Part shown: piece after piece, positions 37,501 to 42,300 of the stretch | Layout of the letters: every line of letters starts with the position of its first letter | Numbering within the stretch: position 1 is the stretch's first letter | NCBI GenBank assembly: GCA_023458315.1 | Contig: JAEXAH010000050.1 | Location: forward strand, 1 to 64,000 | DNA length: 64,000 nucleotides | Source: Pseudomonadota bacterium | Lineage (GTDB): Bacteria > Pseudomonadota > Alphaproteobacteria > Rhodospirillales > Magnetospirillaceae | Direction: 5' to 3' | Notes under the pieces: generated by a model | What the model was told of the DNA's origin: nothing | Databases searched by the model: none | Seen by the model: only the letters and a program-made list of their open reading frames with translations | Program-made: the position numbers and the translations under genes

Positions 37501-37628
37501 CGCCGGGCGCCGCCCATCCCACCCTTGCCCTGTTCGACGGACAAGGAAAACCGCGCCTGCTGCTCGACGGCCCGAGGCTGGCGCCCTTTACCGCTTTGGC
37601 CGGGATTCCTCTGGGGGAGAGTGCGTGA
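18501..37628 (+). CDS. PKS1, trans-AT polyketide synthase, six KS modules
   Basis: A 6375-aa megasynthase with no integrated AT. Order: KS1-DH-KR-ACP1, KS2-B-ACP2, KS3-KR-ACP3, KS4 (ACP-like insert)-cMT-ACP4, KS5-ECH2-ACP5a-ACP5b, KS6-DH*. No loading domain precedes KS1. The chain must begin on KS1 or on a carrier supplied from elsewhere. The last module lacks its ACP, which begins PKS2, so the two proteins share a split module and PKS1 acts first. The KS-DH-KR-ACP-KS-B-ACP start is the pattern I know from glutarimide-forming synthases. ATG 18501 overlaps the AT-ER stop and has GGGGG upstream. The gene ends 2 bases before the monooxygenase ATG. The modules are annotated separately below. Confidence 0.97.
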   Translation: MTQPAAIAIIGMGLRLPGAESLDGLWQHLAAARSLITEVPAQRWDKEAWRGNPARGNKTASIWGGFVADADCFDAGFFAISPREAAWMDPQQRFALEMAWHAIEDAGYRASALAGSRTGVFMGVCHWDYAELLEKHLAAVDAYTPTGIAFSIIANRVSHFFDLRGPSVTNDTACAASMTAVHDAVAALRAGQCDMALAGGVNLIWSPNHFVAFSKAGMLSRNGRAKAFDEAADGYVRGEGGAVLLLKPLEQALADGDPIHGVIRGIGINHGGRTNSLTVTNPEAQAALIAEVLAGAGLTPADIAYLEAHGPGTPLGDPIEIAGLKQAFARLHAAAGTEPRPGAIGIGSVKTNMGHLEGAAGVAGMVKVLAALRHGQLPANVGFQHLNRLIDLSGSDFRIQAEATPWPPLPGAPRRAGVSSFGFGGSNGHVVIEEAPQVPPAKPGRGAVVLPFSARDDGRLRALAAALRDFAAQPPAGVTLADLALTLQSGREVLDARAAITAATWEQAVTALEALLADRPHPGLLLPGGDGSGPGQDWVNGKEMTWPKRKARRIHAPLYPFDRQRHWLDLSVPLKDDAAIAHPLLHRNVSDFAGLRWQTRLPGDAPVWADHHVGGVRVLPGMAALEMARAAAERGTGSNAAGWSFTDWMWTRPVLDGGGVTEIESVLHRQGDVLAFTLAQADGERVRGSLRPLSGEAPAALDLAALRAAAPRIVPPAECYARLRADGVEHGPAFQVLTHIQAGDGFVLAQIKLGRRQQPALAEMPLHPVVLDAAIQAWAALDGDHPPGAAVPFACRRLDMWGPCEPVMWARIRRASVPQAEGLIRLDIELLDKDGSPRVVFHDLSLRAMSAAPSVAAPFLAAGAWRDRPLPPRNDAGRTVTVVLAGLSDGPPGAIPLPAANPEDPAAWIAALHGILRDRLRGQERQRILVLADGALPPLLTRPLAALLMTARQEQPRLDGALVQVAGSITPERLAAIVAAEATRGDGWPELRHEGDGRRLAWVPEEITAAAPPLALTPGATYWITGGLGGLGRIFARWLLQRGAGQVVLSGRAEIAADDARLAELGERVRYVACDLTDRHAVAAAVAGMPGLRGIIHAAGVLDDAYMLTRAADAASAVLAPKLAGTLVLDAATRGLDLDFLVLCSSVAARFGNAGQAEYAAANAFMDGFAEGAQHRTVLSVGWPLWAEGGMGVDAATQAALTRRFGTIPMPTATGLAALEHLLAAGAPACATVLHGRPERLRQMLAEFGQGAPEAAPAAPPTARPADLEARAQDFLRAVLADVLHLEPAQIRVNRKLDEYGLDSIAIVEATNRLEESLGPLSKTLFFEYVDVAGIAAHLVAEHGAALTGALGDAPTAAAAQPERVAIETIRARPAAEDGRGTHDVAIIGLSLKVAKAGDQQAFWDMLAQGLHGFEPYPADRWNHAALLHPERDVLGKTVVKTGCFLDDIAAFDPRYFRISQYEAELMSPEVRLFLQTSVEAFEDAGYSRETMRTRMGGDVAVIMGSMTNEYDLYGFQNMLMRGSLASGSYTGTVPNMVSYFYGFTGPSYFLDTMCSASSTCVHEAVHMLRAGRCRMALAGGISLLLHPQKLIATSQEHFTSKTAEVIRGYGLGADGTILGEGVGALVLKRLADAERDGDHIYGIIRGTAISNAGVRNGFTVPNPHQQAAAIAQALDDAGITADTIGYVEGHGSGTALGDPIEVKALTQAWRRHTDTVQTCPIGTVKSNVGHLLAASGLAGIVKVLMQMRHGMLAPSLHAETLNPNIPFAQTPFVVQRRLEPWTRRTDASGAEIPRRAGITSIGAGGMNSHIVIEEYSAPPAATADAGPHILVLSAMGEAQLAEVARRFHAHLLTHPEQSLADLAYTLQVGRNQLPCRMAVVVADRAAAAARLAAFIAAPGAAPGLHYARSILECDPLPADLGNPQSVAAAWVSGSEVDWDSLHAGRQPRRLSLPSYPFERLRCWYPEWPDAPSVVQPLGSRLKLHPLIGENRSDLSGLRYTTRLYLDELRDYVQKRDRHPEMLPLAALEAMLAVARVAGVGGPLALADLRVLADMDWAKAQELTAELDAESVRLAVDGIAWAEARLMPGRPRPVPSNSGGTRIEAAELYERLRQRGYDFAPYLESVAHAVLAPGGAVTCVLRADPPQQDHFKRGTCIAAPALAAAFQALLLATDGPAVLAGMDGALLNGTAPIAQIIAAPEGDGFGLWFLDGDGAVMAACHGVRLAASANTASAAQPQSAEADPRLVLAHELRAHAAELLKFPAEQLGLREAFHDLGFDSISLARLAAALSTAYNITLSPAVFFEAEHVEALAEHLMARHGISPAARPAQPARAAQPVRRAAAPGRRDGVAIIGMAGRFPGADSIPALFDRLLAGDDLTGPAPAARGFKNPWRGGFLTDVDRFDAALFRVSPVEAERMDPQQRLMLETAWRCLEDAGLRPEDLPAATAVYVGASALDYGQLLREAGISDGYAATGNSLAMIANRLSHFFNWSGASQTIDTACSSSLVALVRGAEAVRRGDCPAALVGGVNLTLAESGFQGPAQAGMLSPDGRCKAFGAAADGYGRGEGVVAVLLKRLDQAERDGDRILGVLVGTAENHGGRAGSLTAPSVTAQAALLRAAWASIDPTDLSYIEAHGTGTELGDPVELNGLRRAWEAATGSATAPHASVAVGTLKANIGHLEAAAGLAGLVKILAAMQRGRLPASLHCQPPNPHLELAGGPFRLLREAEDWPQDGRPRLAGLSSFGFGGANAHVVVADPPATTHPHRAPLPPRAFADTRFWLPGRRDATLVFTPFWQAAAAGAPPRPQRLVIAAGITVTDARVRVVDAPADPAALAPRLLALLQEVLASDTLVQLVVPLGAAAAGLGGMLDTACLESPRLRGQVIEVAPGIAAAELTRLLAAEDGDSRVRYQNGQRLVRRWRELAADGAAPWRPRGVFLITGANGGLGRLLARHIAATVPGAVLVLTGSRPEDGERAALVDEVRRLGAVAAYRQTDMADGAAVQALVRHVTEVHGRLDVVLHCAGTLRDGWLKTKRAEDVAAVMAPKADGAAALIAACAGVDLDALVLFSSLAGAFGNAGQADYAAANGVLDALAEAHGLPVMSIDWPLWAEGGMKVDDSTADALFQRMGQRPLSSRAGLAELERIVAAKVSRAAVLAGDETRIRAFFAAEPEAVNQSPLAEQVATRLAGLFAQAGGFAPGAVDVQVPLEQYGIDSLMITRLNAALGDVFASLPKTLFFQYRTLAEVAGHLAASHESACRHWLGSTAAVAPVAVQVLAPARDATDEPIAIIGIAGRYPGADSLEQFWDNLCAGRDMVGEIPAERWRLDGFYTADRDRAAAEGLSYGKWGAFLDGFADFDPLFFRISPRDAAAMDPQERLFLMCAWAAAEDAGYAPARLAAANPVGVFVGITKTGFALYDPFPGAGGALVRPQTSFAGAANRVSHALDLTGPSVAVDTMCSASLTALHQACESLRAGRVSMALAGGVNLYLHPRTFVDLSAARMLSPQGRCAAFGAGADGFVPGEGVGCVVLKPLSRALADGDRIHAVIRATAINHGGHSNGYTVPNPAAQRDLVRDALAQAGLSARDVTCMEAHGTGTELGDPIELEGLIQAFAPDTGERGFCALGSVKSAIGHLEAAAGIAGVTKMVLALRHRQVPPTLHADSVNPNLRLEHSPFVLHRALGPWPSGPRVACVSSFGAGGANAHAILAEGPAATVTTDSAPQAILLSARTPERLRVQAANLLAALQDRPVLDGAALRARLAELLGVAAADIDGAEDFDSLGLEPAQRLALLRWVEDQSGQKVDAALFAHLSTLDQLAAHLGGGTCALALADIAHTLQVGREAMEHRLGLVAKSVPDLAARLRRWLDGDNCAVRLGHAPPPGIADDGRAARWWQEGRLDELVTAWVDGLRVEWTSLPRPARPAIVSLPTYPFERQRFWLPEVTDGSAIITAPRGDAGLEADATALDRAIAPILARILADTPNVIPALARWRDAAHALQGDAAPAADPWAAWRALGAPTAQMKLAETCLRALPDILTGKRAATAIMFPDGRLDLVEAVYKDNPVAARFSRTLAQAAAAFVTALPRARVLEIGAGTGGTSEPVFAALAPHWDRVAEYRYTDLSRAFLIHAERTYGPRVPPLTTALFDVEKPLAGQDVTPGGYDLVIAANVLHATADMGRTLGHVRQLLAPGGVLLLNETASATLFTHVTFGLLDGWWRFTDPQRRIPGTPSLSPDSWRAVLAESGFDWLAGSSPGECALGQQILAARATGPQPQTAAAAAPVAGDLGQRLRTAIGETLNMAATAIDPARSFADYGLDSILGAELVHRLRRDLGVRLDQADLFDHKNLAELEAFLAGQSAAPVVITARPAAEQPIAIVGYAGRFAKSADAEALWRHLAAGRDLVEPASRFDLDALYRDAAPGSYGRHGSFLDDVAAFDPAFFGISGLEARYMDPQQRLFLEEAWKTLEHAGHAGPDIHGRRVGVFAGCSSGDYDALFGKDVPGQAFWGNTASLVPARIAYFLDLKGPAVTVDTACSSSLVAVHLACRALWDGECDMALAGGVFVQSTARFFRSANQAGMLSPSGRCAAFGAGADGIVPGEAVGAVLLRPLADALADGDTIHGVIVASGTNQDGTTNGITAPSAQSQERLIRSVYDRFGIAPDSVGLVEAHGTGTPLGDPIEHAALARAFGPLPAGSVLLGSVKSNIGHATTAAGIAGLIKVLLSLKHGTVPPTLHFNGGNPAIRFAEAPFAVNSTPAPWPHAHRRAAISSFGFSGTNAHVVVDQPPAPAPRPHAPGPYLFMLGGRDRALLRRQALALAEYVGEHPELAAADIAFTLAAGRRPLHHRLALIAADTAELQSRLRRWLNGDEDSVIGAAEIPGTITEPATGDLEAIARAVLAGAALPLARLFPQGGTRVPLPATILAATRCWVTDAATTPAPVALRAALPLRLPPAETLAGPFTPQAPMRVTLAPLKNDGRIERRTAAEGVRHLVVTGPADVAAELAAAGTDQTLRVVMVEGAATLPRCALPVVAVAGASGADFTAASPEAALALAEQIAQAPRLALVELKRTMSRPGRVPQDVLPEWRNVWTEAAAAPAWNGSEAPLALTSERVEATLFDDGVVLLRMVERADKNCFTDALMDGLSEAFAAIARLPQAKAVVLTGFDGYFACGGTRDGLSALQQGATRFTDRKIYSLPLSCPLPVIAAMQGHAIGAGWSLGLFCDHALFATEGVYHSNYLWFGFTPGAGATLIFPARLGDALGREVLFTAREYRGRELAGRLPSLAVLPAAQVEAQALALAHGLARQDRDHLTALKARAVAPLAERLDAVFAEELDMHTRTFVGNDRVRERIDRMFPTATPPSTPARPDLRRQVVDSLAEELMIDAADIRDGAGFLELGLDSILAVTWLRKLNALLGTDLPATAVYAHPTIGALVEHLGGLRQPEAVPPAPAPAPAPAQPLRRQVVDSLAEELMIDAADIRDGAGFLELGLDSILAVTWLRKLNAQLGTDLPATAVYAHPTLGALVAHLSSLRPQPVQAPAPVPVPVPPPAPAIIAPRAATTPEAVAIIGASGRFPKSRDLDAFWDNIRAGRDCIEDVPPSRWDVARFYHPDPLHPGTSYCKWMGVIDDVECFDAGFFTMTPREAALMDPQQRLFLEHAWQAFEDAALDPSALGGSTCGVFVGAGPSGYADRIAEHNAYSLLGRSSSILAARIAHLLDLRGPCIALDTACSSSLVAIAEACDSLLLGNCDMALAGGVSVMIGPEMFIDTSKVSMLSKDGRCFTFDSRANGFVPGEGAGVLLLKRLADAERDGDPIHAVIRGWGTNQDGRTNGITAPNPQAQSRLIQAVHRRFAIDPASVGLVECHGTGTPLGDPIEIEGLTGAFAGTKMAAGSCAIGSLKSNMGHMLAAAGVAGVIKAMQAVERAEIPPSIHFETLNEHIRLDGTPFAVATKAAPWQQQRRRAGVSSFGFSGTNAHVVVENAPVPPPGARPGPWLLVLSARHPAQLADMAASLRRFVLAHGDVDLGDVAHTLQIGRKAQPCRLAAVFSDRDSLLHLLDKAAAGHSAPGLHLSRGDGAAAPFDDDDARALAARWLTSGDAAKLDKAARLWADGMALDWRAAPPGRRLHLPGTVFARDRHWIEAQTEAPPPAIAHPLLTDATASAAFTVAPPAGNGLGLPELARAAAERASGRPVLGLRHLMWGAAPAGGSRLEVEVAVEADGQGWLYRVAAVDAPLAPLHLGEVDEAPALPPPADIAALCSGHSVDIPGIAQAWRQGGRLTARLELPSSDMLFDPAMLGLLVRVLAVHAQGGQAPLVLRAATALCAAGPVSGTLFLRIETAPGAAHPTLALFDGQGKPRLLLDGPRLAPFTALAGIPLGESA
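22640..25470 (+). other. PKS1 module 2: KS-B-ACP (branching module)
   Basis: KS2 (about 1385-1815) has Cys1555 in LDTMCSASST, EGHGSGT and SNVGH. It carries the unusual ISQYEAELMSPEVRLF in place of ISPREAELMDPQQRLF. Residues about 1984-2230 hold a domain with a weak dehydratase-like fold start (LHPLIGENRSDLSGLRY) but no HxxxGxxxxP. Its position and size fit the B (branching/X) domain of rhizoxin and glutarimide synthases, which with its KS performs a Michael addition to the module 1 enoyl unit. ACP2 Ser2280 (GFDSI). The B call rests on context more than on motifs. Confidence 0.7.
25540..28290 (+). other. PKS1 module 3: KS-KR-ACP
   Basis: KS3 (about 2350-2757) is fully canonical: Cys2502 in DTACSSS, EAHGTGT, KANIGH. 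KR (about 2920-3130) has GANGGLGR, Asp of the RD pair in CAGTLRDG, Ser in FSSLAG and Tyr about 3083 in DYAAAN. No DH, so a beta-hydroxyl is expected to remain. ACP3 Ser3215 (GIDSL), followed by the LPKTLFFQY sequence common in trans-AT carrier domains. Confidence 0.88.
28350..31580 (+). other. PKS1 module 4: KS with ACP-like insertion, C-methyltransferase, ACP
   Basis: KS4 (about 3285-3709) has Cys3458 in DTMCSAS, EAHGTGT and KSAIGH. Within the linker that follows every KS, an extra segment of about 78 residues (about 3747-3824) reads like a carrier domain but has Pro3784 where the phosphopantetheine Ser should be. The C-methyltransferase (about 3995-4260) carries LEIGAGTGGTSEPVF and NVLHAT. 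ACP4 Ser4315 (GLDSIL). There is no KR, so an alpha-methyl-beta-keto unit is expected, the right substrate type for processing by the next module. Confidence 0.85.
31600..35080 (+). other. PKS1 module 5: KS-ECH2-ACP-ACP (beta-branching module)
   Basis: KS5 (about 4370-4780) has Cys4531 in DTACSSS, EAHGTGT and KSNIGH. An ECH2 crotonase domain (about 5101-5345) is marked by FACGGTRDGL and MQGHAIGAGWSLGLF, the decarboxylase member of the HCS cassette. Two almost identical ACPs follow with Ser5396 and Ser5487. Both carry Trp six residues after the Ser (DSILAVTW), the mark of ACPs recognised by HCS. This is where the minus-strand cassette acts to place a methyl or exomethylene branch. Confidence 0.92.
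34593..35052 (+). repeat. tandem near-identical ACP-coding repeats
   Basis: The two module 5 ACP segments begin near 34593 and 34866, a period of 273 bases, and match at almost every base over about 180 bases, with differences mostly in third positions (gaggaa/gaagaa, cgtgac/cgcgac, atcctg/attctg). They are joined by a Pro/Ala linker. The pattern indicates a recent internal duplication or ongoing gene conversion. Confidence 0.85.
35170..37625 (+). other. PKS1 module 6 (split): KS and degenerate DH, no ACP
   Basis: KS6 (about 5560-5980) has Cys5724 in DTACSSS, ECHGTGT and KSNMGH. The C-terminal 225 residues begin AHPLL like a dehydratase but lack both HxxxGxxxxP and the DxxxQ acid motif, so the domain cannot dehydrate and may be structural or a docking element. 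The carrier for this module is the first domain of PKS2, and the flavin monooxygenase gene lies between the two. Confidence 0.8.
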
Positions 37629-37630
37629 TC

Positions 37631-38932
37631 ATGAGCAAGACCTTCAAGGTGGCGATCATCGGCGGCGGTCCGACCGGCATCGGCGTCGGCCGTGAACTGA
37701 TCGAGGGCGGCATCGATTTCGACCTGTACGAGGCCGAAGCCGAATTCGGCGGCGTGTGGAATTCCGAGGGCGCCTGCGGGCGCACCTATGATTCGCTGCA
37801 CCTGATCTCGCCCAAGTTCAACACCCAGGTACCCGATTTCCCCATGCCGGACGAATATCCGGTCTATCCCAACCACAAGCAGATGTGGCGTTACATCCTG
37901 GCTTATGCCGAGCATTTCGGTCTGCGCAAGCACGCCCGCTTCAACGCCCCCGTCACCAGCCTGACCCGCGACGGCGACGGCTGGCGGCTGCAAAGCGGCG
38001 CCGGGCATGACGAGCATTATTCCCTGGTGGTGGTGTGCACCGGCCTGCACCGCGAGCCGCTGTTTCCCGATCCGGCGCCGTCCGGCAGCTTTTCCGGCGA
38101 GGTGCTGCACGCCCGCGATTACAAGCATCTGGACCAGTTGCGGGGCAAGCGGGTGCTGGTGGTGGGCGGCGGCAATTCCGGCTGCGACTTCGCCGCCGAC
38201 GCCGTGCACGCGGCGGCCGAGGTCTATCACTCGACCCGGCGCGGCTATTACTACCAGCCGAAATTCATCGCGGGCAAACCGACGCCGCAATGGATGATGG
38301 AGCTGGGCGCCAAGTTCAAGACCCGCCAGGAAACCATGGCCTATATCCAGCAGGTGTTCAAACTGGCGGGCTGCGACGGCACCGATTACGGCCTGCCCAA
38401 GCCCGATTACCCGCTGGACGGCGCGCATCCGGTGATGAATTCGCTGCTGCTGTACCATATCGGCCATGGCGACATCACGCCCAAGCCCGATCTGGAGCGG
38501 TTCGACGGCAAGAATGTCACCTTCACCGACGGCAGCACCGCCGAGATCGACCTGATCCTGTACGCCACCGGCTACCGCCGCGACTTCCCCTATCTGGAGC
38601 GCGAGCAACTGGAATGGAAGAACGGCATCCCCGATCTGTTCCTGCATTCCACCCCGCGCAACCATGACAATTTGCTGTTCATGGGCTTCATCAACTCGGC
38701 CGCCGGGCTGGGCGACGGGCTGAAGACCCAGGGGCTGTTCGTGCTGAACTACGCCCGCGCGCTGCGCGACCGCACCCCCGGACTGGCGGCGTTCCTGGCC
38801 GCCAAGCAGGTGGACCGCCCCGATCTGGGCCAGGAATATTTCGTCAAATCCTACCGCCACCTGTGGGAAGCGGATCTGTGGAAGCTGCTGGGCCACATGC
38901 GCCATTACCGCGACATGCTGGCCGGGGCCTGA
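37631..38932 (+). CDS. flavin-dependent monooxygenase (Baeyer-Villiger-like FMO)
   Basis: A 433-aa class B flavoprotein. The FAD-binding GGGPTGIG is at residues about 10-17, an FSGEVLHARDY stretch at about 152-162 resembles the FMO/BVMO fingerprint, a second Rossmann motif VVGGGNSGCDFA binds NADPH, and a late YATGYRRDFPYL is the usual FMO ATG motif. It starts at ATG 37631, 2 bases after the PKS1 stop, and ends 14 bases before PKS2, so it is co-translated with the split module. FMOs in this position (OocK in oocydin, the sesbanimide enzyme) insert an oxygen into the ACP-bound chain, turning a ketone into an ester. I infer the same here, acting on the module 6 intermediate. Simple alpha-hydroxylation is the alternative. 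Confidence 0.9.
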   Translation: MSKTFKVAIIGGGPTGIGVGRELIEGGIDFDLYEAEAEFGGVWNSEGACGRTYDSLHLISPKFNTQVPDFPMPDEYPVYPNHKQMWRYILAYAEHFGLRKHARFNAPVTSLTRDGDGWRLQSGAGHDEHYSLVVVCTGLHREPLFPDPAPSGSFSGEVLHARDYKHLDQLRGKRVLVVGGGNSGCDFAADAVHAAAEVYHSTRRGYYYQPKFIAGKPTPQWMMELGAKFKTRQETMAYIQQVFKLAGCDGTDYGLPKPDYPLDGAHPVMNSLLLYHIGHGDITPKPDLERFDGKNVTFTDGSTAEIDLILYATGYRRDFPYLEREQLEWKNGIPDLFLHSTPRNHDNLLFMGFINSAAGLGDGLKTQGLFVLNYARALRDRTPGLAAFLAAKQVDRPDLGQEYFVKSYRHLWEADLWKLLGHMRHYRDMLAGA

Positions 38933-38946
38933 GGGAACGCCACGCC

Positions 38947-39300
38947 ATGACCGACACGACGGACACCGATCTTGATCTGGCCATGAGCCGCCTGCTGGAG
39001 CAGGAGCTGATGGCGGGCGCCGGGCTGGCCCCGGCGGAACCGGTTGTGACCGTCGTGTCGGACGGGCTGGATTCCGACGTGCGGCACCTGACCGCCGCCG
39101 CCCTGGGCCTGCCCGAGGACCAGTTGGACCCGGATACCAATCTGGCCAATCTGGGCGTGGATTCCATCGCCATCACCGAAATCATGGTGCGGATTTCCCG
39201 CGCCTTTTCCATTCAGGTGGCACCCACCACCTTTTTCGAGGCGCGCAACCTGCGCCATCTGGCCGACATCCTGCGCCAGCGTTACGGCAAGGCCATCGAC
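38947..39300 (+). other. PKS2 N-terminal ACP completing split module 6
   Basis: After about 45 polar residues that may serve in docking to PKS1, an ACP (about 40-118) has Ser73 in GVDSI and the TTFFEARNL sequence typical of trans-AT carriers. It holds the intermediate that the flavin monooxygenase is expected to oxidise. Confidence 0.85.
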
Positions 39301-42300
39301 GCCCATTACACCAAGGCGGCACCGCGACCAGAACCGGTCAAGCCCGCGCCAGTCGGTGACGATCTGGCGCCGTGGCTGGCCCGCCACAAGGCCCATTGGC
39401 GCCAACCCGCACCCAAGCCCGAAACCGACATCCCCGTCGCCGTTATCGCCATGGAAGGCGCCTTCCCGCAAAGCCCCGACCTGGAGGCGCTGGAGGCCCA
39501 TCTGCGGGCGGGCGACGATTGCATTACCGAGATTCCCGCCGAACGCTGGGACTGGCGGGCGGTGTGGGGCGATCCACGCCAGGGACCATTCACCCGGATC
39601 AAGTGGGGCGGCTTCGTGCCCGGCGCCGATCTGTTCGACGCCCAGCTTTTCACTATTTCACCCCATGAAGCCGAGCTGATGGACCCGCAGCACCGGCTGT
39701 TCATGGAATGCGTGTGGGCGCTGGTGGAGCGCGCGGGCATCGCCCCTTCCGCCCTGCGCGGCCGCAAAATCGGGCTGTTCCTGGGCATCAACCTGCTGGA
39801 CTACACCAACCTTGCCAACAAGGCCGGGCTGATCGACGCCCAGCGCATGACCGGGCTGGGCCATGCCTTTTGCCCGAACCGGCTGTCGTTCCTGCTGGAT
39901 GTGCACGGCCCCAGCGAGGTGATCGACACCGCCTGCTCCAGTTCGGCGGTGGCGCTGCACCGCGCGGTGATGAGCATCCGTCACGAAGGCTGCGAGATGG
40001 CGGTGGCGGGCGGCAGCAACCTGATGCTGTCCGCTGACCAGCATGTGCTGTTCTCGCAGGTCGGCATGCTGGCCGCCGATGGCCGCTGCAAGACCTTCTC
40101 GGCCCAGGCCGACGGCTATACCCGTGCCGACGGCGTCGGCGCCGTGCTGCTGAAGCGCCTTGATCTGGCCGAGCGGGACGGCGACCCCATCCTGGGGGTG
40201 ATCCGCGCCAGCGTCGAACACCATGGCGGCACCACCACCTCGCTGACCGCGCCCAATCCCGCCGCCCAGGCGCGGCTGATCGTCGAGGCCCATACCCAGG
40301 CCGGAATCGACCCGCGCACCATCACCATGATCGAATGCCACGGCACCGGCACCAAGCTGGGCGACCCGGTCGAGATCGAGGGACTGAAAGCCGCCTTTGC
40401 CCAGCTTTACGCGGCGCACGGCCTACCCGCCCCCAGCGCGCCAAGCTGCGGCATCGGCTCGGTCAAATCCAATATCGGCCACACCGAAACCACGGCGGGC
40501 ATCGCCGGGCTGATCAAGCTGCTGTTGGCCCTGCGCAGCGGCATCCAATACCGCACCCTGCACGCCGACACGGTCAATCCGCTGATCGACCTGACCGGCA
40601 CGCCGTTCCACATCCTGCACCGCGAACAGCCCTGGACCCGCCCAATGGTGGACGGCGTCGCGGCACCGCGCCGCGCCGGTCTGTCGTCGTTCGGCGCGGG
40701 CGGCGCCAATGTTCATGTGGTCGTCGAGGAATACACCGCCGCCGCCAATCAGCCGCGCGGCCCCCGGCCCGTGGTGGTGCCGGTGTCGGCGCGCAGCCGC
40801 GACTCGCTGCGCCAATTGGTCGCCACCCTGCGTGCGCATGTGCGCGACGCCGAGTTGGATTCCCTGGCCTGGACCCTGCAAACCGGCCGCGATGCGTGGC
40901 GGTGGCGAATGGCCTTCGTCGCCACCGATGCCGCCGACTTGATCCGGCAGATGGCCGCCTTCACCGCCGACGATGCCGCCGCCCGCGAAGTGCCGCGCCG
41001 CCATGCCGCCACTGCCACGGATACCGCCGACGCCCAGGCGGCGGCCCGCGCCTGGATGGCGGGCGACACAGTGGAGTGGTCCCGGCTGTGGGGCGGCGTG
41101 CGCCCCCGGCGGATGTCGCTGCCGGTGACACCGTTCGAGCGCAAACGCTATTGGCTGCCCGACAGCGAAAGCCCCGCCGCCGGGTTCGCCCTGCGCCCGG
41201 CGGGGGAAGGCCGCTTCCGGCTGAATTTGAACGGCGGCGAATTTTTCCTGGCCGATCACCGCCTGGGCGATTGCCCGGTGCTGCCCGGTGTTGCCTATCT
41301 GGAACTGGCGCGGGCCGCCGCCACCGCCTGCGGCCTGCCGGTGCACGGCGTGCGCGGCGTGGTGTGGGTGCGGCCGCTGATGGTCGATGCCCCCACGCTT
41401 GTTGAAATCAATGTGGACCGCGCCAGCGGGCAGGTGGACATCGCCAGCCTGCCCCAGGACGGCCAGCGGGTGCTGCACGCCCAGTTGCGGCTGGAGCAGG
41501 AAGGCGCACCACCCGCCGTCCACGATCTGGCGGCGTTGCGCGCCGCCCAGGACCGCGCCTTTACCGCCGCGCAAATCTATGACCGCTTCGACCAATTGGG
41601 ACTGAAATACGGCCCCGGCCATCGCGCCATCGCCGCATTGTGGACGGCGCCCGGCCCGCAGGTGCTGGCCCATCTGACACTGCCCGCCACGGTCGCCGCG
41701 ACCCTGGATGCCTTCCCCTGGCATCCCAGCCTGTTGGACGGCGCCTTCCAGGCGGCGCTGGGCATGGCCCTGGCGGAAGATGGGACGGAAAGCACCGCCG
41801 CCCTGCCCTTCGCCGTGGATGAAATGCGGGTGCTGGGCCGTTGCGAGCCCGAGATGTGGGTGCATATCCGCCCCGCTGCCTCCGCCCCGGCGGCACCGCG
41901 CGTGCGCAGCCTGGATATTGATCTGATGGCCGCTGACGGCTCGGTGCGCGTCGCCCTGCGCGGCTTCGCCACCCGCCTGCCGCAAGAGCCGAGCAAGACG
42001 CCGGTGCATGTGTTCACGCCGCGCTGGCAGAAGGTGGCGCTGAAAGCCGCCAAGGTCGGACAGGTGGTGCGCGCCCCCGCCGATGGGCCGCTGGAACAGC
42101 GTTACGCCGCCCTGACGGAACAGGTGCTGGCGGCGGTGCGATTGCGGCAGAGCTTGGTGCAGGTGGCGATCGAGGATGGCCCCGATGCCGAGGCACTGGC
42201 CGGAATCGTCGGCCTGTTGCGCAGCGCCGCCCTGGAACAGCCCGGTCTGGGTGGACAGGTGGCGATCCTGCCGCCCGGCCTGAGCGATACCGAGGCGCGG

